DNA of 64,000 nucleotides from an uncultured Poribacteria bacterium (GTDB taxonomy: Bacteria > Poribacteria > WGA-4E > WGA-3G), in contig OX638352.1 in assembly GCA_951813545.1 (NCBI GenBank), positions 5,675,966-5,739,965 of the forward strand, given 5' to 3'. This document shows positions 41,426 through 50,826 of the stretch, piece by piece; position 1 is the stretch's first letter, and every line of letters starts with the position of its first letter. The notes beneath the pieces are model-generated. The model saw only the letters and a list, made by a program, of their open reading frames with translations, ran no database searches and had not been told where the DNA came from. The translations under genes and the position numbers were made by a program.

Positions 41426-41450
41426 GCGAGGTTAGCGATAATTCCATACG

Positions 41451-43100
41451 ATGCGAACAAATCAGAATCTGAAGTCGTTTTTACGAATCCTCTCACTCCT
41501 TCTGCTAACCGCAGGCAGTGCCGCCTCGCAACCCCCTATCTTTGTGGATGTCACCGAAGAAGCAGGCATCCACTTCAAACACAACAGCGGTGCAACCGAT
41601 CATAAACATATCATCGAAACGATGGGATCAGGTGTTGTTTTTTTTGATTATGACACCGATGGCGACGTTGACCTCTATTTTGTTCAGAGTGGTAACGTTC
41701 CCCAAGAAAACCAGCAAACCCTCGCTAACGCCCTTTACCGAAACGAAGGCGATGGACGTTTTACAGATGTTACCGACATCTCAGGAATAGGCGATACAGC
41801 ATACGGAATGGCAGCCACAGCAGCGGATATCGACAATGACGGTGATGCCGACCTCTACGTTGCCAACTTTGGGCAGGACAAACTCTACCGCAACAATGGA
41901 GACGGCACCTTTACCGATATTACCGAAACCGCTGGTATTGATAACACGCTTTGGGGGATCGCTGCAGTTTACCTCGATTTCGATGTTGATGGCGATTTGG
42001 ACATCTTTGTCGTCAATTACCTTTTCTATGAGATGTCAATGCCGGTATCAACCTATAAAGGTATCGTCGGTTACGGGCACCCGCGCAGCTACGAAGGAAC
42101 GCCCGATGTGCTTTACCGCAACAACGGCGATGGCACCTTTACCAATATCGCAGAGATAGCAGGTGTGACAAACCCTGTCGAAGGAAGGGGTATGGCAGCT
42201 GTCGCCTGGGACTACGATAAGGATGGGTTCCCCGACATTTACGTCACCAATGATACCAACAGAAACTTCCTCTATCATAACAACGGCGATGGTACCTTCA
42301 CCGACGAAAGCGTTTTCATCGGCGTGGGTTACGACGATAGAGGTATCGCCGAAGGTTCTATGGGGGTAGACTGCGCTGATTATGACGGCGATGGATGGCT
42401 CGATCTAATCGTGGCGAACTCGGAGAAGGCAACCCTCTATAAGAACGAGGAGGGACTTTTCTTTGCCGATGCAACAGCGGACAGCGGTTTGGAACAACCG
42501 ACACTGCCGTTTGTCGGCTTCAGTCCGCTCTTTCTGGACTACAATAACGACGGACACCTCGACATATTCTGTGCAAACGGACACCCACAAGATGTCGTTG
42601 AGATCCTGATGGACCATGAAACCTACGCCCAACGCGACCAGATGTTTCACAATAACGGCGACGGTACCTACAGCGATATATCAGAAACCGCCGGGGCTTA
42701 TTTCGCTGAGACCCTCGTTGGCAGAGCCGCTGCCACCGCCGACTACGACAACGACGGCGATCCTGATATTGTCATCATGAATTCCAATCAACATGCTGTC
42801 CTGCTACGGAACGACGGTGGAAATCGGAAAAACTGGTTGGGCATTAAACTGATCGGCACCCGAAGTAACCGAGACGGGATTGGGGCAAAGGTCACACTCA
42901 CAACAGAGGACACAACACAGATAAGGGAAGTAAAGAGCGGTTCAAGTTACGCATCGGGCAGTGATACACGACTGCTGTTCGGCTTAGGCGAGAATCAGCG
43001 CGTTAAGAAGGTGTCCATCGTCTGGCAAAGTGGGACTCTACAGGAATTGGAAGACATATCCACCAATCAGATGTTGACGATTGTCGAATCGGAAAAGTAG
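41451..43100 (+). CDS. FG-GAP/VCBS propeller with ASPIC/UnbV domain
   Basis: 549 residues. Signal peptide, then FG-GAP repeats with calcium-type loops (DYDTDGDVDLYFV, DIDNDGDADLYVANFG, DYNNDGHLDIFCANG) and a C-terminal ASPIC/UnbV domain (RSNRDGIGAKVTL, VKSGSSYASGSD, VSIVWQSG). Such proteins resemble CRTAC1 and are exported. It is the last gene of the TPR/SUMF run, 25 bases after the previous stop. Confidence 0.88.
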   Translation: MRTNQNLKSFLRILSLLLLTAGSAASQPPIFVDVTEEAGIHFKHNSGATDHKHIIETMGSGVVFFDYDTDGDVDLYFVQSGNVPQENQQTLANALYRNEGDGRFTDVTDISGIGDTAYGMAATAADIDNDGDADLYVANFGQDKLYRNNGDGTFTDITETAGIDNTLWGIAAVYLDFDVDGDLDIFVVNYLFYEMSMPVSTYKGIVGYGHPRSYEGTPDVLYRNNGDGTFTNIAEIAGVTNPVEGRGMAAVAWDYDKDGFPDIYVTNDTNRNFLYHNNGDGTFTDESVFIGVGYDDRGIAEGSMGVDCADYDGDGWLDLIVANSEKATLYKNEEGLFFADATADSGLEQPTLPFVGFSPLFLDYNNDGHLDIFCANGHPQDVVEILMDHETYAQRDQMFHNNGDGTYSDISETAGAYFAETLVGRAAATADYDNDGDPDIVIMNSNQHAVLLRNDGGNRKNWLGIKLIGTRSNRDGIGAKVTLTTEDTTQIREVKSGSSYASGSDTRLLFGLGENQRVKKVSIVWQSGTLQELEDISTNQMLTIVESEK

Positions 43101-43137
43101 AACAATTTCAAAATGCCCTTGTTCCCAATCACGGTAG

Positions 43138-43227
43138 GTGCCCCTTTCCAGTAACGGGTGGGGACCCCGGTTTGCAACCGCATCGATTTTATTTCCCTTT
43201 ATGCTGGCGAGGTTTCCTAACCTCGCC
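43138..43227 (+). repeat. Interspersed repeats after the UnbV gene
   Basis: A CAGTAACGGGTGGGGACCCC unit (reverse of those at 2596, 52432 and 52808) and a GGCGAGGTTTCCTAACCTCGCC hairpin (43206-43227), which recurs at 50632 and 50747. Confidence 0.55.
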
Positions 43228-43262
43228 TCTTCCGACCTCTTGAAAAAATAAAAGTAGACAAC

Positions 43263-43295
43263 AAAAAACCCGCATCCACTCGGATACGGGTTTTT
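43263..43295 (-). terminator. Rho-independent terminator, likely bidirectional
   Basis: Perfect-type hairpin CCCGcATCC/GGATaCGGG with A-run on one side and T-run on the other. It sits 16 bases after the stop of the minus-strand gene at 43311 and can also end the plus-strand operon. Confidence 0.85.
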
Positions 43296-43310
43296 CGCTA
43301 ACGATAAAAA

Positions 43311-44033
43311 TTACTGACGTTTGAGATCCGCCCACCGAACCGCCAGTTTACCTTTCGGTTCAACCGGTGTAAGGACATCCAAGAACTGATTATCCAACGT
43401 CGGTGCGATGAGAAGGTCGGTATCCGTAGTCTCAAAGCGGAGGTTAACGTAATCCGCACCGCCCGATTCACCACATTTGAAGTGCAAGAAATTCTCACCC
43501 GCCTTGAAATTAATCTCTGTCGGTGTCAGGAATTCGCGAACGCCGCCTGTCCATCTTGACTCATCATACACCTGTTCACCGTTGAGCCATATCTGGGCAT
43601 AATCGTCGTGTGCGGGGTACATTGTTGTCGTCCGTTCATCCGGCGAAATAACGACAATGATTCCGTGCCATGTAACGTTTGTTCCATCAGGAAGACCGTG
43701 GCTTGTCGATATGTTGAACTGATCTTCGGTATTGATGTCAACAATCGACCAAGCAAGCGAGCCACCGTTATCTGGAAGGTTCACTACTGCACTCGTTGTT
43801 TTTCCAGCACCGTCGCGCGTGGAGACGGAAGCGTTTGAAATCAAACCGCCGCTGCCTTCAGCAAGGTAGTCAACACCTGCCGATGTAGTAAAACCACCCG
43901 TATCGGTAATGAGATCAAGTCCCCACCATTTTCCAATCCAATTATCACCTGCCGGTTGCCAATTCTGTGCGAATGCCATCGGTGAAATCATGACAATGCA
44001 AGCAAGTGTGATAAAGATTTTGAATTTTTTCAT
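43311..44033 (-). CDS. Secreted protein with C-terminal Trp tail
   Basis: 240 residues. Signal peptide ending in AFA (about 22). The body is beta-rich (YAQIWLNGEQVYDESRWTGG, FKAGENFLHFKCGESGGADYVNLRF), like a carbohydrate- or PA14-type jelly roll. The C-terminus VEPKGKLAVRWADLKRQ is the clearest case of a tail also seen on three other exported proteins here. Two good promoters and a 240-base leader lie upstream. Ligand unknown. Confidence 0.75.
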   Translation of the reverse strand: MKKFKIFITLACIVMISPMAFAQNWQPAGDNWIGKWWGLDLITDTGGFTTSAGVDYLAEGSGGLISNASVSTRDGAGKTTSAVVNLPDNGGSLAWSIVDINTEDQFNISTSHGLPDGTNVTWHGIIVVISPDERTTTMYPAHDDYAQIWLNGEQVYDESRWTGGVREFLTPTEINFKAGENFLHFKCGESGGADYVNLRFETTDTDLLIAPTLDNQFLDVLTPVEPKGKLAVRWADLKRQ

Positions 44034-44275
44034 AGCTATGAAACTCCTTCTTCAATATACATAAGGTTCAGAGTTTTGAGCAAGAAGCGCGCTTCCCAAA
44101 ACCCCATCAAATTTTACTTTTGGTGATAGCAGTACTGCGTGCAAATCACGCATTTTAATGCTGACGTTCTATCGGTAAACCGATACCGATGTCGGTTTCC
44201 GTCAGCAGTGCAATTCCTCTTTCGATCCTCCGCGAGGTAGTATACGTCACCCCGAGAAGTTGATAGAATGCACTT
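44034..44275 (-). promoter_or_regulatory. Long structured leader of the 43311 gene
   Basis: About 240 transcribed bases precede the ATG. They contain GCTGACG/CGTCAGC (44159-44205) enclosing a CCGATACCGATGTCGG inner hairpin, and GCGTG/CACGC (44136-44149), next to GTGATAGCA, a string also found at the right ends of elements A and B. It does not fit a riboswitch class known to me. It could be a regulatory leader or a decayed mobile fragment. Confidence 0.4.
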
Positions 44276-44281
44276 TAAATA

Positions 44282-44311
44282 AATTATAGCACTTTTTAAA
44301 TATAAATTGCA
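44282..44311 (-). promoter_or_regulatory. Proximal promoter of the 43311 gene
   Basis: Minus-strand TTGCAA (44311-44306), an 18-base spacer and TATAAT (44287-44282). Confidence 0.6.
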
Positions 44312-44343
44312 AGAAAAAAGCGCAAAGCAACCGAATTTTTAAA

Positions 44344-44372
44344 AGTTTAGCAAAAAATATTAATTTTGTCAA
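44344..44372 (-). promoter_or_regulatory. Distal promoter of the 43311 gene
   Basis: Minus-strand TTGACA (44372-44367), a 17-base spacer and TAAACT (44349-44344), in tandem with the proximal one in a very AT-rich stretch. Confidence 0.55.
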
Positions 44373-44836
44373 CTTTAATTTGATCTACTCTATTATACGT
44401 GTTATAATAAGTTGAGTTTCGTAAAACGTCTACTACCCCTCTCCATATTTGCTATAGAACGTAAGTTTGACTTAAGGATTCACGGGAAACCGACACAACA
44501 CATCACGCCTGCCGCAGATTTGATGATAGAAGTCTACGCACTCCAGCGGAGTGCTATGTCTATAGAAAATAGGACATCCAAACGCTTGCACTCCAGAGGA
44601 GTGCTATGTGCCGGAAAAGTGAAAGCGTAAGAGTCGTATAGACTGTAGGGGTAGGGCTTGGGTTCTCCTGCTCTAATCCCGCGGGTGGGTGCCAATTAAC
44701 ATTTCAAGCAAGGCTTTACATTCCAGAAAACAACTCCCGTGTTTGTGTGATCGTTTCAACACAATCTCCAAGACACATGAAATGTTTAAGTCGAACCCAC
44801 GTTAAATAGTCCCAGAGCGTTTATGAAGGATTTTGT
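44373..44836 (+). repeat. Gap with GCACTCC/GGAGTGC hairpins
   Basis: Two copies of a GCACTCC-nnn-GGAGTGC hairpin (44539-44555 and 44585-44601), the first followed by TATGTCTATAGAAAATAGG. The same unit is found at 18584 and near 52508. A 72-codon frame here spans the hairpins and is not supported as a gene. Confidence 0.5.
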
Positions 44837-45838
44837 ATGAAAACAACGAAGTTGTTAGTTTTTGCCGTATCTATCCTCTTCGTGCTAAATGTAAGCGTTT
44901 CTCCGCTTTTCGCAAAAGCACCGACAACCACCAAAATCCTGTTTACCTCTACACGCGATGGTGGTCAGCGCGATGTTTACATCATGAACCCAGACGGCAC
45001 TGAACAAGTGAACTTAACACAACATCGGGCAGAGGATCTTGAAGCCGTCTGGTCCCCAACAGGCGAGAAGATTCTTTTTACCTCTGATCGTGGCGGTGCG
45101 CGTGATCTGTACGTGATGAACCCAGACGGCTCCAATGTCCGACGCGTCTTCAGGTTTAAGACAGAAGAGTGGCGAACAGACCCGACGTGGTCACCCAATG
45201 GCAAACAGTTCGCCTATGCGTCTATAGATTGGGGTCGTCTCAAGTTCGCTCTCCACATTGCGATCCTTGGGGAACAAGACTCGGAAACTCTTGTGGAGGG
45301 TAGTTTTCCAGCATGGTCGCCGGATGGAACGGAAATCGCGTGTACTGTCGGCTCACGACTCACATTAATCAACGTCCGTACAGGGGCGCAAAAACAGCTC
45401 CTACCCAAGAATGTGGAGTCTTTTCAACGTTTCCCGTCTTGGTCTGCTGCGGGAGACAAACTCGCCTTCGCTTGGAACAAACATCCGTTGCCACCTCCCC
45501 ACGCAGATAGGGAGGTACACGCGGAATGGAAAGATAAAATAACAATCTACATCATTAATCGCGACGGCACAGGACTCCAGCAACTCATTGAGGAAGCCGG
45601 TCCCTATGCACAGGATCCAGCGTTATCGCCAGACGGAAACGAAGTCCTCTATACACAAGAAATTAACGGGAATTTCCAAATCTTCAAACTTGATTTAAAC
45701 AGCGCGGTTCGGACGCAGTTGACGCATATTGCCGCGTGGAATACAGGCGGCGATTGGTTCGATCCGGCGTATGCGTTGTCAGTTTCACCGCAACCGCAGC
45801 TACTAACAACGACATGGGCAAAAGTGAAAAAGCAATAG
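44837..45838 (+). CDS. TolB-like secreted propeller, copy 1
   Basis: 333 residues. Signal peptide ending near FAKA, then PD40/TolB-type blades (ILFTSTRDGGQRDVYIMNPDGTEQVNLTQ, SPTGEKILFTSDRGGARDLYVMNPDG). C-terminal LLTTTWAKVKKQ matches the Trp tail of other exported proteins here. The adjacent paralogue suggests tandem duplication. It resembles TolB in blades only; no Tol genes are near. Confidence 0.87.
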   Translation: MKTTKLLVFAVSILFVLNVSVSPLFAKAPTTTKILFTSTRDGGQRDVYIMNPDGTEQVNLTQHRAEDLEAVWSPTGEKILFTSDRGGARDLYVMNPDGSNVRRVFRFKTEEWRTDPTWSPNGKQFAYASIDWGRLKFALHIAILGEQDSETLVEGSFPAWSPDGTEIACTVGSRLTLINVRTGAQKQLLPKNVESFQRFPSWSAAGDKLAFAWNKHPLPPPHADREVHAEWKDKITIYIINRDGTGLQQLIEEAGPYAQDPALSPDGNEVLYTQEINGNFQIFKLDLNSAVRTQLTHIAAWNTGGDWFDPAYALSVSPQPQLLTTTWAKVKKQ

Positions 45839-45978
45839 GCGTAAATTATCAAAATACGCAGACATTTATCACATTCCCTTGTCCCTGCGATAAGGTGGAT
45901 TTATGGGTTTGGGTGGATAGAAAATCATATAGTCTATAGGGGTAGGCCTTGTGCCTATCCCCTTACGAAGGATGTCTT

Positions 45979-47019
45979 ATGAAAATAACGCGATTGTTAG
46001 GTTTCCTTATACTGAATCTGTTAGTGCTGAATGCAAGCGTTCATCCGCTTTTCGCAAAAACACCGACAACTCCCAAAATCCTGTTTACCTCCGCACGCGA
46101 CGGCAACTACGAAGTCTACATCATGAATCCGGACGGCAGTGAACAGGTGAACTTAACACAGCACCGCGCACAGGATTTGGATGCCGTCTGGTCCCCAACA
46201 GGTGAACAGATTCTTTTCACCTCCGATCGCGGAGGGAAGCGAGACCTCTATCTGATGAACCCAGATGGCTCTAAGGTCCGGCGCGTCTTCAAGTTCAAAA
46301 CAGTAGAGTGGAGAACATCCGCCACATGGTCACCTGATGGTAAACAGTTCGCTTACCGACACTGGGATCGGGATGGAGTTGGAGATCGCACATACGGTAT
46401 ATACATAGCGACCTTGGGCAAACAGAATGTGGAACTTTTTGGGCAGTATTCTTTTCCGGCATGGTCACCTGATGGCACAGAAATCGCCTGTGGTGCAGCC
46501 GATCCAGCGGGAACTTGGATTATATTCGTCAACGTCCGTACACGAAAGCAAGAACGACTCCTACCCAAGAAATCACTGCCTTGGCAACGCGAGCCATCTT
46601 GGTCTGCCACCGGCGATAAACTCGCCTTTTCCGGGAACAAGCAACCGGTACCCCCCATCGTGGATAGAGATCTACACAACGCATGGATGGATAAACAAAC
46701 AATCTTCATTGTCAACCGTAACGGCACCGGGCTCAAACAACTCGTTGATGAAGCCAGTTCCGAGGCATGGTCCCCTGAGTTATCACCAAACGGAGAGGAA
46801 GTCCTTTATACACAGATAACTAAAGGACGGAACCAGATTTTCAAAGTCAACGTGGACAGTGGGATTCAGACGCAGCTGACGAATAGCGGAGGAATGCCCA
46901 GACTTGGAAATTCTGGTGGGGATTGGTTCGACCCGGACTATGCACTGTCGGTAGAACCACAACCACACCTGCTAACAACGACATGGGCAAAAATTAAAAT
47001 TAAAGAGAATATCCAATAG
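45979..47019 (+). CDS. TolB-like secreted propeller, copy 2
   Basis: 346 residues from ATG 45979, which has the same GAAGGAT context as copy 1; an upstream Met at 45949 adds ten. Blades and signal peptide are closely similar to copy 1, with an extra loop near RHWDRDGVGDR. The tail LLTTTWAKIKIK is followed by ENIQ. Located 140 bases after copy 1. Confidence 0.87.
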   Translation: MKITRLLGFLILNLLVLNASVHPLFAKTPTTPKILFTSARDGNYEVYIMNPDGSEQVNLTQHRAQDLDAVWSPTGEQILFTSDRGGKRDLYLMNPDGSKVRRVFKFKTVEWRTSATWSPDGKQFAYRHWDRDGVGDRTYGIYIATLGKQNVELFGQYSFPAWSPDGTEIACGAADPAGTWIIFVNVRTRKQERLLPKKSLPWQREPSWSATGDKLAFSGNKQPVPPIVDRDLHNAWMDKQTIFIVNRNGTGLKQLVDEASSEAWSPELSPNGEEVLYTQITKGRNQIFKVNVDSGIQTQLTNSGGMPRLGNSGGDWFDPDYALSVEPQPHLLTTTWAKIKIKENIQ

Positions 47020-47044
47020 AGCGAATCGGATTGAGGGATAAAAA

Positions 47045-49285
47045 ATGCTAAACCACACTAAAGAAAATATCATGAACCGTTCCTACAAGCGACAACGTTC
47101 CATGCGCGCGCTGCTCTTTTCAGGCGTTGTCCATCTCTGCCTCGTCATCGTCTTCACGTTCTCATTCTATACACAGAACCAACATAGAAATGAAGACGTG
47201 CTGGCAGTGGAACTAATCAATCCGAAAGATGCACCGGAACAACGTCGCACCCTCAAACCGCCACCACCCAAAAAACTACGGACACCACAGCAGACAGATC
47301 CGTTAAACGAGTCAAACCAACGACATCTTGACCTGATGGCTTCCGCGAATTTAATCGATGAAACCCTACGCCAATCCGAGGAAGAACTCCTCCACAGTGC
47401 AACCAGATCCGTGTCTGACACCGAGACAACCCTTCCTGATGTGACAACAGAGGCGAAACAGTACAACAGCCGAGCAACACCGATCTCAGAAGAGGTCGCG
47501 AGTCCTTTTGAAACCACCGCAGGCGCGGGTGTAGACAGTCTACGGCAACGCGTCAAAGGTGACGGCAGTGGCGGATTTCACAAACTACAATCCACAGGTG
47601 CTTCTGAAATCGGCACGATTGGCGACGGCGCAGGAACCGGTGAGGGGGAAGGAACCGGTAAAGGTGATGCAACCAACCCGTTCGCTGAAGCACTCAAACA
47701 CATCGCTGACCATATCATCGGAACACGAGAACTCGACAAGGTGAACGTCGTCTTTGTCCTTGACACGAGCGCAAGCATGCGTGATAACATACAGCAAGTT
47801 GCGGCAAATCTGTACGCCATGACTGATGAGTTTGATCTCGTCAATTTAGAGTACCATCTCGGCATGTCGGAATTCAGTGTCCGACGACAAGGTCAAAATC
47901 TGGAGATCCGTTCCCTGCTGCCCGATGTCGGTATGCTCCGCAGACGGATGCAAAAAGCCACACTCAGCGGGGACGAGCACGCGCTTGACGCACTCGCAGA
48001 TACGCCCTATCGTATCGACTTCCATGCCGATGCCGACAAATACATCATCCTCGTAACCGACGAACCCGCAAGCACCGCTTTTAAAAAGGATGGTGCTTAT
48101 GACATGATGCGGGAAAAGGTCATCAAGGAATATCAACTGCAGGAGGTCCGCGTCAACGTGCTTGGGCATCCAGAACCCTTTCAGCAAGAGTTAGCCGAAC
48201 TGACAGGTGGACTCTGGCAGCGCATTCCCGGAGACATCGGTAGTGCAACGACGCTGCCAAGTGATCGTGTCGCCAACGCAGGATTTCTCAAGGTATTTCG
48301 GGATATTGTCACCGACCTTCGCCGAAACAGCGGCAAATTACTCTTCAGTATGGAGTCTCAATTCGAGGTGCTCCTTGAAGATGGCGATATCCCAATGAAA
48401 AAGTTGCAGCGTGAATTCAAACAAAATGGTATCTCTTTATCCAACGGTGGAAGTCTATTTAATAATGCCAAAGTCTGGGAGAAAGAAAAGGGAGATCTAT
48501 GGATAATTACCGATTATGTAAACGGTCGCACGTATACTATCCGCAAAACCGGTGACAAACTGAACGTCTATGCCGGTGTCTTCCCTGAAAGTTGGAATAC
48601 CTCTGAAAACCTCACTGCAATGCCCCAAAGACACGGTAGGCGATGGCTCATAAACGACCGGAATAACAAGCGTATGTACACCATCCGAAGTGAAAAGAAC
48701 CGATTGAACATCTACGATGGCGCAGCACTCAGCGCATCGCCGGACACCGCAGTGAGAGGGTTTGAACCCATCGTGGACATCGTTGTGATGCTCGATTACA
48801 GCCGGAGTATGGGAGGCAAATCGCAAGCAATCATGCTCGGTTTGAGTACGCTTATCGGTAGATTAGAAATTCTGCCCATCAAGTACCGGATCGGACTCAT
48901 CCGTTTCGCAGAGGCGAAAGATGCCATCAAAGTCATTAACGGAGCAGTTGTGACACAGATGCCGCTCAACGAATCCATGCTGGAAAGCTACATGGAGGAC
49001 CCATTTGGCGGAGACGAGCACCTCATCGATGCAATCGTGGAAGGCATTCCGAAGGTAAAGTTCAGTCCGTATGCGAGTCGATTCCTGCTTATTCTCACAG
49101 ACGAACCGACGACAGGAAAATATCCACCCGAACGCGCACTCAGTCTGTGTCAGTCGTTAGGCATCCGTGCCTACGTTATCGGACATCCGCGTCCCACGGA
49201 TTTCCAAAAAGCCCTCGCCGAACAGACAGGAGGACGCTTTTTTACAATGCCGAAACATCTAAGCAAAACATATCCAAATCAATAG
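47045..49285 (+). CDS. Membrane-anchored protein with two VWA domains
   Basis: 746 residues. One N-terminal membrane span (about 22-41) followed by a Pro-rich linker (LKPPPPKKLRTP), a TonB-like layout. VWA domain 1 has MIDAS DTSAS near 239, VWA domain 2 DYSRS near 583. Each domain contains DEHxLDA/DEHLIDA and LVTDEP/ILTDEP, so they arose by internal duplication. VWA domains bind proteins via a metal ion. Target unknown. AGGGA six bases before the start supports 47045. Confidence 0.83.
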   Translation: MLNHTKENIMNRSYKRQRSMRALLFSGVVHLCLVIVFTFSFYTQNQHRNEDVLAVELINPKDAPEQRRTLKPPPPKKLRTPQQTDPLNESNQRHLDLMASANLIDETLRQSEEELLHSATRSVSDTETTLPDVTTEAKQYNSRATPISEEVASPFETTAGAGVDSLRQRVKGDGSGGFHKLQSTGASEIGTIGDGAGTGEGEGTGKGDATNPFAEALKHIADHIIGTRELDKVNVVFVLDTSASMRDNIQQVAANLYAMTDEFDLVNLEYHLGMSEFSVRRQGQNLEIRSLLPDVGMLRRRMQKATLSGDEHALDALADTPYRIDFHADADKYIILVTDEPASTAFKKDGAYDMMREKVIKEYQLQEVRVNVLGHPEPFQQELAELTGGLWQRIPGDIGSATTLPSDRVANAGFLKVFRDIVTDLRRNSGKLLFSMESQFEVLLEDGDIPMKKLQREFKQNGISLSNGGSLFNNAKVWEKEKGDLWIITDYVNGRTYTIRKTGDKLNVYAGVFPESWNTSENLTAMPQRHGRRWLINDRNNKRMYTIRSEKNRLNIYDGAALSASPDTAVRGFEPIVDIVVMLDYSRSMGGKSQAIMLGLSTLIGRLEILPIKYRIGLIRFAEAKDAIKVINGAVVTQMPLNESMLESYMEDPFGGDEHLIDAIVEGIPKVKFSPYASRFLLILTDEPTTGKYPPERALSLCQSLGIRAYVIGHPRPTDFQKALAEQTGGRFFTMPKHLSKTYPNQ

Positions 49286-50029
49286 TCTTGGTAGGAGGGA
49301 ACTCCGATTCCCGACTCTTAACAGGTTGTTGGTATTCAGCAACGTAGATTGGGATGAGCGTAGCGAAACCCATAAGTGTTAATTTAAGAAAAAATAACCG
49401 TCGCTTAGGAGGGAACTCCGATTCCCGACTCTTAACAGGTTGTTGGTATTCAGCAACGTAGATTGGGATGAGCGTAGCGAAACCCATAAGTGTTAATTTA
49501 AGAAAAAATAACCGTCGCTTAGGAGGGAACTCCGATTCCCGACTCTTAACAGGTTGTTGGTATTCAGCAACGTAGATTGGGATGAGCGTAGCGAAACCCA
49601 TAAGTGTTAATTTAAGAAAAAATAACCGTCGCTTAGGAGGGAACTCCGATTCCCGACTCTTAACAGGTTGTTGGTATTCAGCAACGTAGATTGGGGTGAG
49701 CGTAGCGAAACCCATAAGTGTTAATTTAAGAAAAAATAACCGTCGCTACCGCCAGAAACGGTAGGTGCTGTTTGGGACTGCGCCGGATTTTAACTACAAA
49801 CCTTGTATACTTCAAAACTACTCTTTAGTCCCGTAGGGTTTATTTCCTTGGGTATTTCTGCAGCATGTTTATAGCATCGCCTAAATCCGCGAAATCTGCG
49901 GAATCCGTGTAATCCGCGATTCTGACAATGAACACCCCACATTACACAATTAAATTCTGAATCTTCATACAAATTGTGCTACAATGGTAGTAACTTGGAT
50001 TATAATAACCAAAAGGAGATGACACAATA
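49286..50029 (+). other. Non-coding gap with 114-bp tandem repeat
   Basis: Mostly the tandem array below, then unremarkable sequence with GAAATCTGCGGAATCCGTG-like short repeats (49889-49920). A possible moaB promoter is CTGAAT-17-TACAAT ending about 49984. Confidence 0.5.
49292..49747 (+). repeat. Four tandem copies of a 114-bp unit
   Basis: Units start at 49292, 49406, 49520 and 49634 and are nearly identical; the fourth differs by GGG-GTGAG for GGGATGAG, and the ends vary. Each begins with the TAGGAGGGAACTCCGATTCCCGA hairpin unit that is also dispersed elsewhere. Because 114 is a multiple of three, a minus-strand frame repeats a 38-residue peptide, but no start signal or homologue supports a gene. 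Confidence 0.9.
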
Positions 50030-50551
50030 ATGTCAACAACTTCTACGAGTACACAACAACATCGGGAAATGGCAACTGAAGAGGGACCTGTCGCTGTTGC
50101 TATCGTCACCGTGAGCGACACGCGCACCCCCGAAACCGACAAAAACGCAGCATTCCTACGCGAACAACTCGCCGCAGATGGAAACAGTGTCGCTGCCTAT
50201 CAAATCATAAAAGATGAACCCGACCAAGTGGCATCGGTATTAGATAAAATGGCGGAAAGCGAGGCACAGGTCATCCTCTTCAACGGGGGTACCGGCATCG
50301 CCCCACGCGACACCACATTCGATATCCTCGATCGCAAGTTGGAAAAGACGCTCCCCGGATTCGGCGAACTCTTTCGGATGTTCAGTTATGATCAGGTCGG
50401 TGCAGCAGCAATGTTGTCACGAGCGACCGCTGGCGTTTACCGCGGCAAAGTAGTCATCTCCACACCCGGCTCAACCGCCGCGGTGCAATTGGCATGGGAA
50501 AAATTGATTGGACCCGAATTGCAACATCTGGCATGGGAAGTCGGACGCTAA
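50030..50551 (+). CDS. moaB: MoaB/Mog-type molybdopterin-binding protein
   Basis: 173 residues with VAIVTVSDTRT, VILFNGGTGIAPRDTT, PGFGELFRMFSYDQVGAAAMLSRATAG and STPGSTAAVQLA, all standard for MoaB/MogA. These bind or adenylate molybdopterin during cofactor synthesis. The RBS AAAAGGAG precedes the ATG. No other molybdopterin genes are nearby. Confidence 0.92.
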   Translation: MSTTSTSTQQHREMATEEGPVAVAIVTVSDTRTPETDKNAAFLREQLAADGNSVAAYQIIKDEPDQVASVLDKMAESEAQVILFNGGTGIAPRDTTFDILDRKLEKTLPGFGELFRMFSYDQVGAAAMLSRATAGVYRGKVVISTPGSTAAVQLAWEKLIGPELQHLAWEVGR

Positions 50552-50559
50552 CCCTCTCT

Positions 50560-50770
50560 TTGTAGGAGGGAACTCCAATTCCCGATGCTTAACTCTTGCC
50601 CCTTCTCTCTATAATTTGGTAGGCGAGGTTTCTAACCTCGCCGATCCCCCCGAACAAAATCCTATTCCTGCCCGCCTGATAAGGGGGGTTAGGGGGTTAT
50701 CCCCGTTCTGACAACTAACACCGCACATTACTACCCGACTGCTGCTGGCGAGGTTTCTAACCTCGCCTTT
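50560..50770 (+). repeat. Hairpin repeat cluster between moaB and ecfT
   Basis: TAGGAGGGAACTCCAATTCCCGA (50563-50585), GGCGAGGTTTCTAACCTCGCC twice (50632-50652, 50747-50767) and a CCTGATAAGGGGGGTTAGGGGG unit. Together with the T-rich ends they might terminate transcription of both convergent genes. Confidence 0.55.
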
Positions 50771-50826
50771 CTTATAAAACTCATTTACCAACCACTGACT
50801 GCTGATCGCTGACAACCGACAGCCAA

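Noticed and set aside
44412..44630. 72-codon plus-strand frame
   Set aside because: Covers two repeat hairpins and has no homology-like pattern or ribosome site.
49242..49715. 157-residue minus-strand frame with four 38-residue repeats
   Set aside because: It follows from a 114-bp tandem DNA repeat divisible by three; no ribosome site, and the peptide is the antisense of hairpin repeats.
49286..49747. CRISPR array
   Set aside because: Units are contiguous 114-bp copies without short repeats separated by unique spacers; no cas genes nearby.
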